64,000 nt of DNA from Drosophila persimilis (taxonomy: Eukaryota; Arthropoda; Insecta; Diptera; Drosophilidae), in assembly GCF_003286085.1 (NCBI RefSeq), contig NW_020825289.1, positions 16,864,001 through 16,928,000 of the forward strand, in the 5' to 3' direction. Position 1 is the stretch's first letter. Every line of letters starts with the position of its first letter. Below, piece by piece: positions 1 to 10,783 of this stretch. The translations under genes and the position numbers were made by a program. The notes beneath the pieces are model-generated. The model saw only the letters and a list, made by a program, of their open reading frames with translations, made no database searches and was not told the origin of the DNA.

Positions 1-466
1 GAGTCCTTGTTTTGAAGATACAACCTTCTGAGTGCCAAAAGTGCTGCGAAAATATTTTAAAACGTTTTAAAATGGGTATTTATCTTTTCGGTGAAACAAA
101 AAACAAAGAAACCATTTTTAATGTTGTGTTGTTGTTCTTTTATAATACGCTAAGAATATAAAATGTAGCCTAGGTATAATGTATTTGTATATTATATATT
201 GTTATTCTTTCTTGGTTAAATATTAGCTGATGGAATAAAAAGTGCTTAAATCGAACAACAAAGCGAGGAATTGACACTCTTGACTTGTAGGTTAATTTAA
301 GGAGAATTTAAGAAACCGGAATCGGTTTCCAACAAGAGTTCTTCAGATAATCAAGCCACCCCTTCAAAGGTACAATTGTCTATTATTATTTTACAATTGT
401 TCACAATCATCATTAAGTTTAATCCAAATTCAAGTCGAACGAAAGCGCCGTGTAGGTGAGATACTA
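1..466. other. AT-rich flank, no gene seen
   Basis: AT-rich sequence with no long reading frame, RNA gene or clear repeat. It lies downstream of the minus-strand frame that ends near 464, so part may be the 3' UTR or an intron of that gene. The plus-strand sequence TTGCTTCAATGACACC near 470 contains a minus-strand GTTAGT that could serve as a splice donor, in which case more exons would lie off the left edge. Confidence 0.4.
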
Positions 467-700
467 ACTTGCTTCAATGACACCCTTGTCCTGTGTTCTT
501 TGCTTTCTCTTACGGATGGCAGAGCGTATTATGACCGTCAGTATTGCACAGAGAACAATCACGAAGATCGAGCACAAGACAATCGTTGAGATCGTCAGAT
601 CCTTTTCACCGGGCACATGCGGCATCTTTTGCTTGGGATATATTCGATTATGGTCTCTTTCAGTCTTTAAGAATTGTCCGTTTGGATTCAAACTACTCCA
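464..700 (-). CDS. Putative exon of a single-pass membrane protein
   Basis: I do not recognise this gene. On the minus strand a frame opens right after a good acceptor (CCATTCAG, exon edge at 700) and runs to a stop at 464-466. It reads W-S-S-L-N-P-N-G-Q-F, a polar stretch, then one strongly hydrophobic helix (LTISTIVLCSIFVIVLCAIL) followed by a basic stop-transfer tail (RSAIRKRKQR). This is the layout of a type I or tail-anchored single-pass protein. The first ATG inside the frame begins M-P-H-V-P-G, so either translation starts there or an upstream exon supplies the start. A GTTAGT just before the stop could be a donor, so the true C-terminus is uncertain. It is one of three similar short hydrophobic frames on this strand within 3.3 kb. 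Confidence 0.35.
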   Translation of the reverse strand, partial: WSSLNPNGQFLKTERDHNRIYPKQKMPHVPGEKDLTISTIVLCSIFVIVLCAILTVIIRSAIRKRKQRTQDKGVIEAS

Positions 701-2559
701 CTGAATGGCGAATATCGAAAGCGTTCCTCTTGTTCATTGCGCAGACGTTGGACATTGACTGAGTGACCAGTGTGGCCTCCGTATAGGTTTTTGTAAGACT
801 CCCCAGACGGACTTTTTGTATCCCGCCTGAGAGGGGTTTCGGGGTCGGAGGACCAGATAAGATATGGGGCCGTCGCATTGGCTGTGACGTTTAGCCCGTA
901 ATGCGATTAAACTCTCCTGATACCAAGCTGAAAGAGAGCATGGAGCCGTGGGGATCATAAATACTGTCAAGTGTACAGCGTATTTACAGCTTGAAACCTA
1001 CGTCAATTGTTCGAATCAATCAAAAGAGAAGAGTTTTATTCCGAGTTCCAAAATTATATGTACATATGTACATTTGTCGTATGTACATACATAGAGAAAC
1101 CAGAAACCACCCTCAAGTTGAAGCGATTATCACCTTCTTGTGAGTAAAGTGTGCGCTGCCTACTTCGCACAAATCTTCGATCGGCTTAGACGTCAGCAGT
1201 AATCAAGTTATTAAATTACGCTTATCACAACACGTGGAGGGGGATCCAGGCCAGAAAAACATCACAACTCCAGATGTTATGCATTCTTTGTCTCATAAAG
1301 TCTTCTAAAGTGCTAACACAACAAATACTCTGTTTACACCCCATTGTTGGTATCTCATTCTATGTTAATAAACTGATACTCATGAGTACGGACATCCTAC
1401 CCTTTCCCACAGACCATTTTTCTTGGAATACCGATTGTTGTCTTAAGAAAAATAATAATAATTCTGTAGGAGTGCATCGATTGAATCAGGAAAGTCTGAG
1501 GCGAATTTCAAATCAGAGCTTCATAAATGGAAGAATCACCTACTAACCATTGATCTGCACGGAAGGAAACGTTTCTGCTTTCCCATACCAGACAATGGTT
1601 GAAACTTAAAAAATATCCCCTTCAGGATTTTCGCTTCCACCTTACAAAACATTGTAATCTTAAGTGTTAAACAAGTATCTAATCACAACTAGTCAAAAAG
1701 TTGGCAACACTATAGTACCACCAGGTACTCATTTTTTATATACATATGGACTTATAGTTCTGTCCCGATATTTTTTAAATTTTTGAAGCTAAAATAATTT
1801 ATACAATGACTCATCATAAATTCGAGAAAAATTTACCAATCTAGAGATAGCCGAACTATTATTTCAATTTTATTAACCCAAGAAATTTGTATCCCGCACA
1901 AAACTGCTTAGCATTAAATTAAAAAAAAAAAAAAGTATAAATGATTTTTGAGTAAAATTAAAACCATTTTAAAGGGACATGCACAATGCGCAACATTCCG
2001 AAATTAACCACATTGAAATATTGTCTCAGTTCTCGATGAAACGTTCAAACTTCTCATTTTGACCCTTGCCAATGGAAAATGTTTTTTCGCCCACGCGAAA
2101 TTGTTTTGTTCATTCAGACTATAAATGGATCATATCGAAGGATCGAAGCATGTTTCTGCGTCTTTATTGCTAATAATGCTAATCAAGACAATGGTACATA
2201 TATACCTTATGCGTTCTACGAATTCAATGTACCTCTGTACTCTTGGATTAAAGGGTAACAAAAAAAAAATGTTCCTTAAAATGAACAACTTGGTATAATT
2301 TATTATACATTTGCTATCTTTCATACTTAATCCTCCCAGATCAAGAAGATACATAAATCGACTCTACTAGACGCATACGAGTTAGTTGACGTCAAAGGTT
2401 TTTCAAGGCAGATTGTCGAACAGGACAAAACACACCCTAATCGAAACGGGAACCCACATTTATAATTTGTAAATTAGAGCGATAATATATATGTATACAT
2501 TTTCTACGGCGCCCAATGCAAATGGCGTCTTAAGTCTATGCCACTTGTGAGCACTACGA
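701..2559. other. Noncoding stretch, no supported gene
   Basis: About 1.9 kb of AT-rich sequence with short TACATATGTACATACATA-type repeats near 1060-1090. Frames here are short and of non-protein-like composition. I see no tRNA, conserved exon or transposon signature. It probably contains introns, leaders or spacers of the small minus-strand genes on either side. Confidence 0.35.
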
Positions 2560-2799
2560 TTAGATTTTAATGGCTCTTGTGTTTGAAGTTGTTCCCAGAA
2601 TCAAACCACATTGAGCACCGATCCGATCATCTGATGATGACAATTTAATCACTTTTGTTTGCTCACCATTCGAGACTATAGCACCATTGGCCAGACGCAT
2701 TCGACGGGCCCGACGGATGCGTATCAGAACTAGGATCAACATCACTATGAAGAACACCATCAGAATGGGGAACCAGATGTCGAAGTATATATAAATCAT
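2560..2799 (-). CDS. Putative small single-pass membrane protein
   Basis: A 79-residue minus-strand frame with a true ATG at 2799 (context CTCGAAATG), closed upstream by an in-frame stop. The N-terminus is almost wholly hydrophobic from residue 2 to 27 (MIYIYFDIWFPILMVFFIVM onward), followed by a dense basic patch (RIRRARRMR) and a polar tail. By the positive-inside rule it would sit in a membrane with the tail in the cytosol. An AATG/GTGAGC donor at about 2665-2666 could end the coding exon after residue 44, giving a spliced variant. No family is recognised. Its resemblance to the neighbours at 464-700 and 3528-3662 is in design only; I see no clear residue similarity. Confidence 0.4.
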   Translation of the reverse strand: MIYIYFDIWFPILMVFFIVMLILVLIRIRRARRMRLANGAIVSNGEQTKVIKLSSSDDRIGAQCGLILGTTSNTRAIKI

Positions 2800-3527
2800 T
2801 TCGAGTGGGTTTTTTATGCGACGTGTGGGTTTTAAAAGTCAAGTGAGTACTGCAGGCAATTACTTTCGATGTGTTCCAGACATGTGCCATAGATATTAAT
2901 GGAACCTACATACAAAGGACGGTATGTACGTATGTGGTTATCTATTAAAGTAAATCGAAGCGATATCGAGGTGGTGCTACTGGGTTTGAGTCAGCGGTAA
3001 CTTTCAAATGACTTTGCGTCAATCTGCCTATAGAATCTGACGGATATTTGCAATGGTTTCCCAAAGACAGCGATAGCGACCGTTGATAGAACAGATCGGT
3101 TTTTAGAGGTAGCAAATGCTCTGCTCAGAGAGTGGGAATAGTAGTAGATTTATAGTAGGAGACTCCCGGACAGCCTGAGGCTCCAACGCGAATCCCAATC
3201 TATACGCTCGATAAGATATGAATATATAAAGTTAATTAGATAATTATTTATACACTGATAAAGCAAATTACCTATATATACACATACAAATATAGAGCTA
3301 TAGGGCAGAGAACATAATTGATTTTGTTTACGAAGCAGCGTAGAAGAACACACTTGATTTATAAACAAAAAGAGAAACAAAGAAACTTTTGGGGGAGCTT
3401 TTCGATTATGCCCCTCTTTTTGCAATCTCTTAGAAAATTCACTTTATCACTAATCCGGAAAACAACGAAAACACAGACGTCACATGTCTGCTGACTCCAG
3501 TGAAGGGGCTATGAGTCATCGGCGCTC
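2800..3527. other. Noncoding spacer
   Basis: Sequence between two small minus-strand frames. It has no protein-like frame, RNA gene or recognised repeat. The part just above 2800 would be the leader and promoter of the 79-residue frame. Confidence 0.3.
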
Positions 3528-3662
3528 TTATCTGATTAAGAAATTTGATCTATACTCACTGGAGAGCACCGCGCCTTGGCGCCTGCTGGTGCAGCAGTAG
3601 CCGCAGCAGCTCATTATGAGGAACGTCAAGACAAAGAACATGAAAACGCTCCAGAAATCCAT
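3528..3662 (-). CDS. Putative small Cys-rich single-pass membrane protein
   Basis: A minus-strand exon bounded by an acceptor (ATCCGCAG, exon edge near 3700) carries an ATG in an excellent context (TTCGCCATGG) at 3662. Translation gives M-D-F-W-S-V-F-M-F-F-V-L-T-F-L-I-M, then C-C-G-Y-C-C-T-S-R-R: one membrane helix followed by clustered cysteines of the kind often palmitoylated. Read straight through, it stops at 3528 after 44 residues. A strong GTGAGTATAG donor at about 3558-3559 suggests the exon ends earlier and continues in another exon I cannot place. An upstream exon may end at a GTAAGT near 3750, but it contributes no in-frame ATG. No family is recognised. Confidence 0.35.
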   Translation of the reverse strand: MDFWSVFMFFVLTFLIMSCCGYCCTSRRQGAVLSSEYRSNFLIR

Positions 3663-4204
3663 GGCGAAATCGTCCAGGTCGTCAAACTCGAAGTCGTCCA
3701 CTGCGGATTTCACATGTGAGAAAAGATTGCGCTGATGGGGGAAGGGAACTTACGTTTGTTTAGATTCTGGGGCTTAAATATTCAGCGAAAATTCCACTTG
3801 TTGCAGTCGGCGGCACAGCGATAAATGCACTCTGAGCCTTAAGAATTCTCTATACACACGTGTACTGTTCAGTCCTCTGAGCAATTTCACTGGCGATACA
3901 AAGCACGCTTCTATTTTAATCAATTCAAATAACAATATCTAATCAACGCTAATCTCAAACTCCGCTTGCAATAATTGTTAGCACGGTCGGGTTAGTGTTG
4001 CAAGGTTTCGCAAAGCTTGAGGTGTTTTCCAGTACTGCCAAACAGTACTGCAGCAGCTGTTCCGTCACACTATCGAAACAAAATAAGTATAAATAAAAAG
4101 ACACCAGGGCACTTTTATATTTTCTTAACAGATTAGAAAATGTTATTTTCAATAGCTATTCTTATATGTGTCAGTTTAAGACCACATCGGGCTAATCAAA
4201 CACC

Positions 4205-4212
4205 TATCGATA
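4205..4212. promoter_or_regulatory. DRE site TATCGATA
   Basis: A perfect palindromic TATCGATA, the site for DREF and overlapping the CGATA of BEAF-32, typical of fly housekeeping promoters. It probably serves a minus-strand transcript from the small-ORF cluster or marks the boundary with bic. Assignment to a gene is inference. Confidence 0.45.
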
Positions 4213-4695
4213 GGTAACACTTAATATCAGTGTTGATTGCCTGTACCTTTCTGGTTTTTGCGCTTTGGCTTCATTTGTTCCAACATTATTTAAGAAATAC
4301 CCCAATAAAAGGGAGTATTTAAGATAAGCAAATCGTGTGGAAAATTTATGTTTCAATCGGTCAAAATTAAGTGTTAACGTATGCAAGTCCTAGCTAGCTA
4401 GTAATATTACATCGAATATCAAAATCGAGGAATATGGTTTCCAATCCTTAACCCATTGTAGACCTAGGGTGTAACTTAATATTTCACCGAAAGAAAATAT
4501 TTGAAATATATGCAGAAAATAGTCAGTTTCATTTTTAAAGCTATCGAACCTCTATTTTTGAGTTTAATGTCTTCTTACAGAGACCAAGAATGAGTACAAT
4601 ATATTTACAATCGGTAATTTTTTCCTCCATTTACCTCAAGTCTGTGGACTGTTTAAATAGAGGGGGTCTAAGTGAGCTAAGTTCGTTTTTGTCAT

Positions 4696-4736
4696 CGGTA
4701 TATTTTTAAAATGAGTTAAAATATTTCGGTATATTT
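4696..4736 (+). promoter_or_regulatory. Paired Ohler motif 6-like boxes upstream of bic
   Basis: Two CGGTATATTT boxes at 4696-4705 and 4727-4736. The second, read as TTCGGTATATTT, fits Ohler core-promoter motif 6 (KTYRGTATWTTT), common in constitutive Drosophila promoters. They lie about 600 bp before the bic start codon and are separated from it by the inverted-repeat element at 4764-5141. Confidence 0.5.
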
Positions 4737-4763
4737 CTGGAAGACCGCGTATATGCCTTGCCA

Positions 4764-5141
4764 TAGAGGTGGAGAAACGTCGATGTTTTGAGGCAAATCG
4801 ATGAAACATCGATGTTTTTCAAATTTTTTATACATTTTCTATTTTTTTAAATGTATCCACGTAAAAAAAACTTTGGAATTAATGTTAACACTAAAACATG
4901 AAATTAATTAATAATAAATCCCCTTTTTACAGTAGGTTGAGTTATTGAGTTTCAGTTACGTTTGCTCGTTCTGCCTATGACTGAGGGAAAAGGAGAAAAA
5001 ATAAATCCTTCAAGCAAATACTTTAAACTAATCTTATGGTCAATCATACTAATAATATTTGAAGATTCTGCTAGTGTAAATCTACTCAAACATCGATATT
5101 TGAGAAAAAACATCGATTACATCGATGTCTCTCCAGCTCTA
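4764..5141. mobile_element. Small nonautonomous inverted-repeat element (MITE-like)
   Basis: The ends form an imperfect terminal inverted repeat: the left arm starts TAGAGGTGGAGAAACGTCGA and the right arm, read in reverse complement, starts TAGAGCTGGAGAGACATCGA (17 of 20 match). Both arms continue with several CATCGAT repeats. The interior is AT-rich with no transposase. No clear target duplication is visible. The ATCGAT-rich termini resemble those of fly elements that carry DREF/BEAF-type sites, but the family is not assigned. The element ends about 170 bp before the bic start codon, so it lies in or next to the promoter. Confidence 0.55.
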
Positions 5142-5314
5142 GTTTTTATCATGGCGATTTTCTTTTGACTTTGACATCCACTGGGCGCACGTGTTTTCGG
5201 GCATAGCTCTGTGTAAATTTTAGTAAAAAGCAATGTAAATATCTGAGTGAACTGGAATCGGCGTTAAAAATAGCGTGGACTAATCTGTAAACCTTGAACT
5301 TTTCGTGTGTGTAG

Positions 5315-5827
5315 ATGAATCCGGAGAAGCTTAAGAAGTTGCAAGCGCAGGTGCGCATTGGCGGCAAGGGCACCCCCCGTCGCAAGAAGAAGATTGTGCA
5401 CTCCACCCCCGCAACCGACGACAAGAAGTTGCAGTCGTCGCTGAAGAAGTTGTCGGTGAATACCATTCCCGGCATTGAGGAGGTGAACATCATCAAGAAT
5501 GATGGCACCGTCATCCACTTCAACAACCCCAAGGCGCAGGCTTCGCTGCCAACCAACACGTTCGCCATCACTGGCCACGGTGAGAACAAGACGATCACCG
5601 AGATGGTGCCTGGCATCCTCACACAACTGGGACCCCAGGACATCAATCAGTTGAAGAAGCTGGCCACGGAAATCGCCAACAAGAGCGCCGCCGGTGGTGC
5701 TGCCGGCGCTGCTGGAGCGGATGCCGGTGACGATGATGTGCCCGATCTGGTCGAGAACTTCGAGGAGGTGGCTATTGCCGCTGCCAAGGCTGACGAGAAG
5801 GCTGGTGAAGTGGCGGCCTCGGCCTAA
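5315..5827 (+). CDS. bic: Bicaudal, nascent polypeptide-associated complex subunit beta
   Basis: A single-exon frame of 170 residues starting [10 protein letters not shown] and ending at TAA followed at once by a second TAA. It is the BTF3/NAC-beta family: a basic ribosome-binding N-terminus with [10 protein letters not shown] (about residues 18-27), a NAC domain at about 38-105 (including [19 protein letters not shown] and [12 protein letters not shown]), and an acidic Ala/Gly-rich tail. NAC sits at the ribosome exit tunnel, shields nascent chains and limits mistargeting to the ER. In Drosophila, loss of bic causes mirror-image abdomens through effects on posterior patterning mRNA. The length matches the fly protein. 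A TAG lies just before the ATG and could be the acceptor of a leader intron. Codon use is strongly C/G-ending, as in highly expressed genes. Confidence 0.95.
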   Translation: MNPEKLKKLQAQVRIGGKGTPRRKKKIVHSTPATDDKKLQSSLKKLSVNTIPGIEEVNIIKNDGTVIHFNNPKAQASLPTNTFAITGHGENKTITEMVPGILTQLGPQDINQLKKLATEIANKSAAGGAAGAAGADAGDDDVPDLVENFEEVAIAAAKADEKAGEVAASA

Positions 5828-7526
5828 TAAGTCAACGATGTTGAGGCGTAGATACACACACATACACTTTAAACAAGAAACAACACACATACAAAACATA
5901 CGACGACAGAAGGAAAGAAGGGGCTAGCGGCTGGCATACAGAACACACCGTCAAGCGGATCCTCTTCTCCCGTCTGGATAGCTGTGTGGGATGGGAGTAG
6001 GACAGATGGCATGTGGTTTGTCACTGGATGCGCCGCCCGCCCGGTTCCTTTTTCTATTTCGGGGGTCATGATACACTAAACTAAACACAAATAAAACGGC
6101 ATCCAAGCGAGCGCTAAACACAACACGTTAAATATAATAATTATATCTAATATAATAAGGGAACTTTCAATCTTAGAACTACTCTTAGTGTAGCTGGAAA
6201 CGACGAATTGTACAACGGTAAAATGTATTTTCCAATGCGATTAAAGCACGTTTCCCTCTATACGAAAAACAAAACACACACATCCGCAACGCCGCCGTCT
6301 CGTATTGTTTCCGCCTCCCCCACAAAAACACACATACAGTTTATACGGTTTTTAGGAGGTATTGAATTTTGAAAAGTGATTTTAGGGGACAACACAGACA
6401 CTCCAGAAGAAGTCATTGCCAGGTTGATGGAGAGACAGATAGTAGAAGGATGAATATATACTTATTTATAGCATTAGCTCATACTTAACCTGCTTTCTGT
6501 TCTATATTCAAATCCCAACCAACCCAATGATGATGTATCCCCCCGGCTTCAAAAACTCATGTAAACAAGAGAGTCCCTATCAAAGCTAAATCGAACTTGA
6601 ACCAAAATTGTTGAAAACATTTTTCTAATTTGTAAACGTATTTTTTAGACCATCATACATACATTAAAAGAACTGGAAAGAAAACATTTATATTTCTGGA
6701 CATTTTATTTCTGGCGTTTCTAATTTTTTTTTTCTTGCATAATCTGTCTTGGTGTGCGCGCATGTGTGTGTATGCCTGACAACGCCTTTTGGACAAGGGG
6801 GGTAACAAAAAGCACGCGGCAGTCAAAACTTGTTGACATTGAGATTCGGGCTTTGAAAGCAATCGGCAGCTGTTTTTGGGCCCAAGAACTGAACTTTAGC
6901 GCGTTTCATTAATTAAATAATGGTTTTGCCTGGCAAGGGTTCTCGTAATAACATAAATATGCGGCAAAATGCAAAAGGTGAAGAGCAAAAACCCAACGTT
7001 TGCCTGTATGCATCAGTTCTGTGTGTGTTAGGCATGCGTTCCTGGCAGTATGGGTGCGATTTGTTTTAAATTTCTGTCATGAGTCACGGCCAACTCAAAT
7101 TGTAAATGGTTTAAAATGTTGCGATTCGCGGATTGCGGTGTGCTGATAGGCTTGAACCTTCTAGGCTACAATTTGCGGTTGGGTGATTTTCTTATCAGTT
7201 GCGCCAGTAAAACATATGTGGCAAAGGGCAAAGGTTAATGCACATGTACAATTGCAAGTACATAAACATCAAGTTGCAAAATTGTACATAGTTTAATTGA
7301 AGAATTAGTGTTAATTTGGGCTGCAACAAACAATAAACGTATCTTCTTTCGGCGACCTGACCCAATATTTTTGCCTTTACTGTAGATATGGAACTAAGTG
7401 GCAGCTTCCTTGCAAGAAAGGCAACAGTGCTGCCAACTGGCTATCTTTTTTCCCGCCCAAACAACAAAACAATATTTTAACATACGATACGATCTAATTT
7501 CAATCATTTTTGAAAGTTTGAACCAA
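5828..7526. other. bic 3' UTR and convergent spacer
   Basis: The first part is the bic 3' UTR. AATAAA occurs at 6090-6095, and an ATTAAA near 6240 may be a second polyadenylation signal. The remaining 1.2 kb lies between bic and the convergent transporter gene and contains only AT-rich spacer with a short TG-rich run near 6760. I see no RNA gene or mobile element. Confidence 0.5.
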
Positions 7527-9577
7527 TTACAATGTTCGCATTTCCTTCTTGCATATACTGCAGACAACCTTGCAGGTGGCAGGACCAGAGCTGGGACTCT
7601 CCACGCGATGATAAACTGCCGCACCGACCTCGGGAATCACCCTGCGACGATTTTCAGGGCGACTCTTCTTGTTTCCGCTCTCCACACAGCAGCAAAGCAG
7701 AATACTGAGCGGCACCGCCTCGCCCTCCTCTAGGGTCTGGGGAAGATTCCTATTCCGCGTCTCTGGCAGCAGTAGGCTGGCGAATCCGCCAACAATTAGC
7801 AGCGCTCCCATCACAATCAGCGGCAGAGCCAGCATTTGCTGGCCCTGCAACGAAACAAATGCTAAGGTAACCGATCGGGATCTGGACAGGTTAATGGACA
7901 CTCACCATGTGATTGATAATGGGAATGACAATAGGCCCGATCATAGCCACCACGGAGCTGAAACTCATGCCCAGGCCCCGCACCACCGTAGGATACAGCT
8001 CGGAGGCCAACAGCGGCAGCACCACAAAGGACGAGCTGATGCCCATCTTTCCGACGCAGTACAGCAGCAACGTGATCTTCGGAAATAGGAACGTGGCCAC
8101 GCAGGCCACTCCGCCCACGAGCATCGATAGGAAGAGGATCCAGCGCCGTCCAAAGTAGCTGAGTCCTGGCCATAGGAGCAGATACGTGGGCAGCTCCACG
8201 GCCCCGGCCAAGAAGAAGTTCCATATCTCGTCGCCGCCCAAGGCAGGAGCGTAGTAGCTCAAGCCGACATACACGCTGGTGTTGGCGAACCAGATAAGGG
8301 TGATAATCAAAGTTTTGCGGCGCATGTTGGTGCCCCGGAACAGATCCAAGATACCATAGTGCGTGGTGGCCGACGACTCCGCGGCATGCGTTGTTGCGAG
8401 ACGATGCTGCAACCGCTCCACAAAGTCCCTGGTGATGCGCACTCCATTCACGCGTGCCATTACTTTGAGGATCTTGGTTGCCCGCTTCGTCTGCCCCACT
8501 GCCATCAGCCAGCGAGGAGACTCGGGCAGCAAAAAGAAGCATGAGAACAGCATCAGCAGGGGCATGGACACAGCCAGACTGAGCTCCCGCCAGTCACGCA
8601 CAATGTATATAACGCCGGCCAGTATGACCAGTCCCAACGAGTAGGCAATGTTCGAGACGATTGTGCAGAAGACGCGGCGATCGGGGCCCACCAGTTCAAT
8701 GGCCAGGACGTAGGGACTCGCCAGTATGGCCGGCACTGTCAGCCCCACCACGAAGCGGAGCCCCAGCCAGACGGGGAAGTTCCAGGCAAAGGCACTTGCC
8801 GCACATGCCGCAATCTCCAGCAGCAGGTAGGCGTAGAAGGACGGTCGCCGGCCCCACATATCCACCAGATAGCCGAAGACGTAGTTCCCCAGCAGTCCGC
8901 CCACACCGAAGATGACCAGTGCTAGGGTCACCAGGTAGCTTCTGTCGCATACCAAACTCCACTGCGATCGGAGGGAGAAAGTCTGGAGTTAGAGAGGAGC
9001 TGATTGAGATCGTTTTACCTACCTCTTGGACCACTGTGCTGGAGTAAATGGACTTGTCGTAGAGCCAGCCATGCTGGCAGGGCACTATCCGCGCTGTCTC
9101 CGGCTGCAGCTTCAGCAGATTCTCAGCCTCTTGCCTGATCAGATCGATGGGCGGTCGGTACTCCAGATACCGGACAATATCGCTGTAGTTGCGGGCATAC
9201 ATGGAGCACTCGGCGTAGGCGCCATGACGGTTCCTCGGGATGCTCAGGTTCTTCACCAACTGCACATAGTCCTGGGTCCATGGCTCCAGCTCTGGCACTC
9301 GACACCAGTGCTGTGGAGTGGCCGCGATGAATAGCTGGCTGCAAGGATGGCACACAGGATTATAAGGATGGAAGAATGAATCCAGCCACGGTCACCTGTA
9401 GGCGTGAAAGGCACAGGGCAGAGCAGCCGGCAGTAACACCGAGCATATGATGACCTTCTGGTAGAGGCCGAAAGATCCCACCTCCTTAAGTACCTCATCG
9501 AAATCCATGTCGTCTGCATCCGAGCCAAGCGCGCGCACAACTAAAGAGCTGATGCTGGGGGCCTTGTCCACTTCCAC
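7527..9577 (-). CDS. SLC22-type organic ion transporter (MFS)
   Basis: Four coding exons on the minus strand, 9577-9396, 9338-9023, 8961-7906 and 7844-7527, join in phase to 623 residues. The protein has the SLC22 layout: a cytosolic N-terminus, helix 1 (KVIICSVLLPAALPCAFHAY), a large extracellular Cys-containing loop (HWCRVPELEPW onward), and the MFS signature GNYVFGYLVDMWGRRPS between helices 2 and 3. Then come LPESPRWLM before the central loop, ASELYPTVVRGLG near helix 10 and a terminal PETRNRNLPQTLEEGE. It should be a plasma-membrane carrier of organic cations, carnitine-like or zwitterionic solutes; the substrate cannot be read from sequence. By position it is probably the orthologue of D. 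melanogaster CG3790 (recollection, not searched). The tail ends in a Cys/Lys-rich segment. It converges on bic. Confidence 0.88.
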
Positions 9578-9869
9578 GCCAGGAATTGGCGCGCTGCAAT
9601 CGCCGCAGGGGCTGATTGAACATAATTACATTACGGCCTTTCATCTGTTTTAATTAATTGGACACCGCGGCGTGGGCAAGGTTCGAGATTTGTGGATGCA
9701 GCTGAGCCACAGATGCACCGATCCACACTGCAATACCCAACCAAAGTGAGCACGCGGACCTGGTGGGCTAGTAGTCAAATCTGTATTTCTTCGTATAGCG
9801 TACATAAAATTAAATTACATATTTCTAGAACTTGTATGGGAACTGCCGCACACACGGTCACTGAGGCGT
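9578..9869. other. Short spacer with transporter promoter and Lfg 3' end
   Basis: Under 300 bp separate two co-directional minus-strand genes. It must hold the transporter leader and promoter and the Lfg 3' UTR. No TATA box or other clear core element is seen. Confidence 0.4.
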
Positions 9870-10783
9870 CTAGCTGCGGGCCAATCCGATGATGGTCAGT
9901 ATGTACATAAAGATGTTGACAATGTCCAGGTAGAGGTTGAGGGCCGCGAAGATGTACTCCTCGGGACTGATGGAGTACTTGTGGTTGCCGCCCAGCATCA
10001 GCTGCGTGTCGTACACCAGATACACGGAGAAGAGCAGGGCACCCAGCGAGGCGTACACTAGACCGATCACCTGGCCTGGTATGAAGATGGCAATAATGCC
10101 AAAGATGATGAAGACCACCAGGCAGGCGACTAGCACTCCGCCGCACATCGTGAAGTCCCACTTGGTTTGCAATGCGAAGATGGTGAGGCCCAAGGACACG
10201 GCTGCCGTGATTCCCACGGCCATCAGCACCTCATTGGCCTCGTACTGGCCGGCCACCATTCCCAGCAGGAAGGACTCGGCGATTGTGAACAGGAACAGGA
10301 ATATAAAGTTGAGTGGCGTTTTCCGACGAACGCTCTCGCAGCAGGCCATGGAGATCATAGTCACAATGAGAACGACCTGCAAAACATAGAGCTGTTATAT
10401 CCATGCTATCCTGTAAAAGGCAGCCACTCACCAGGGCGATCCAAACGAGGTATGGGTTCTTCTGGACCCATTCCTGTGTGCCCTTTGAGAAGGTGAACAC
10501 GCTGACAAAACCAAAAGTAATCAGCAGTTGTACCTAGGATGTCAGATACATCATAAGTGAGATTTAGAGATATCCCGTGATTAAGTTATGTTTCACTCAC
10601 CATCAGAATAAGGTAGACCTTCCTAATGAAGCCCTTCCTGATGCTCTGGTCATCAAAATCGAAGTTCTTGTCGGCCTCCGCATCTGTGTAGACGCCAGTT
10701 TCATCGCCTATGGATGGAGACAGGTTCAAAGGAATTGGGTATTAATTCATCGATGACTAACCGTATTGAAAGTGGTTGCTCAT
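9870..10783 (-). CDS. Lfg: Lifeguard / TMBIM family membrane protein
   Basis: Four minus-strand coding exons, 10783-10762, 10707-10601, 10533-10432 and 10376-9870, join in phase to 245 residues starting MSNHFQYGDETGVY. It is a Bax-inhibitor-1/Lifeguard (TMBIM) protein: a short acidic N-terminus, the conserved [20 protein letters not shown] entry into helix 1, about seven membrane helices, and the family block VYDTQLMLGGNHKYSISPEE before the last helix. Members sit in ER, Golgi or plasma membrane, leak calcium and restrain cell death. The neighbour at 12238 is a paralogue; the two share the exon junction after LILM, so they arose by tandem duplication. A second in-phase first exon is proposed at 11254-11272. 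Assignment of Lfg versus Nmda1 rests on the lack of a proline-rich N-terminus and could be swapped. Confidence 0.88.

Larger units (their letters stand above)
3701..4763. other. Spacer between small ORF cluster and bic, with promoter-like sites
   Basis: No coding frame is supported. The stretch holds a perfect DRE (4205-4212) and two motif 6-like boxes (4696-4736). A segment near 4396-4440 (GTAATATTACATCGAATATC and following AAAATCGAGGAATATG) resembles a box in the repeat array upstream of Rpb12 at about 53465-53500, so dispersed copies of that repeat occur here too. Confidence 0.45.
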
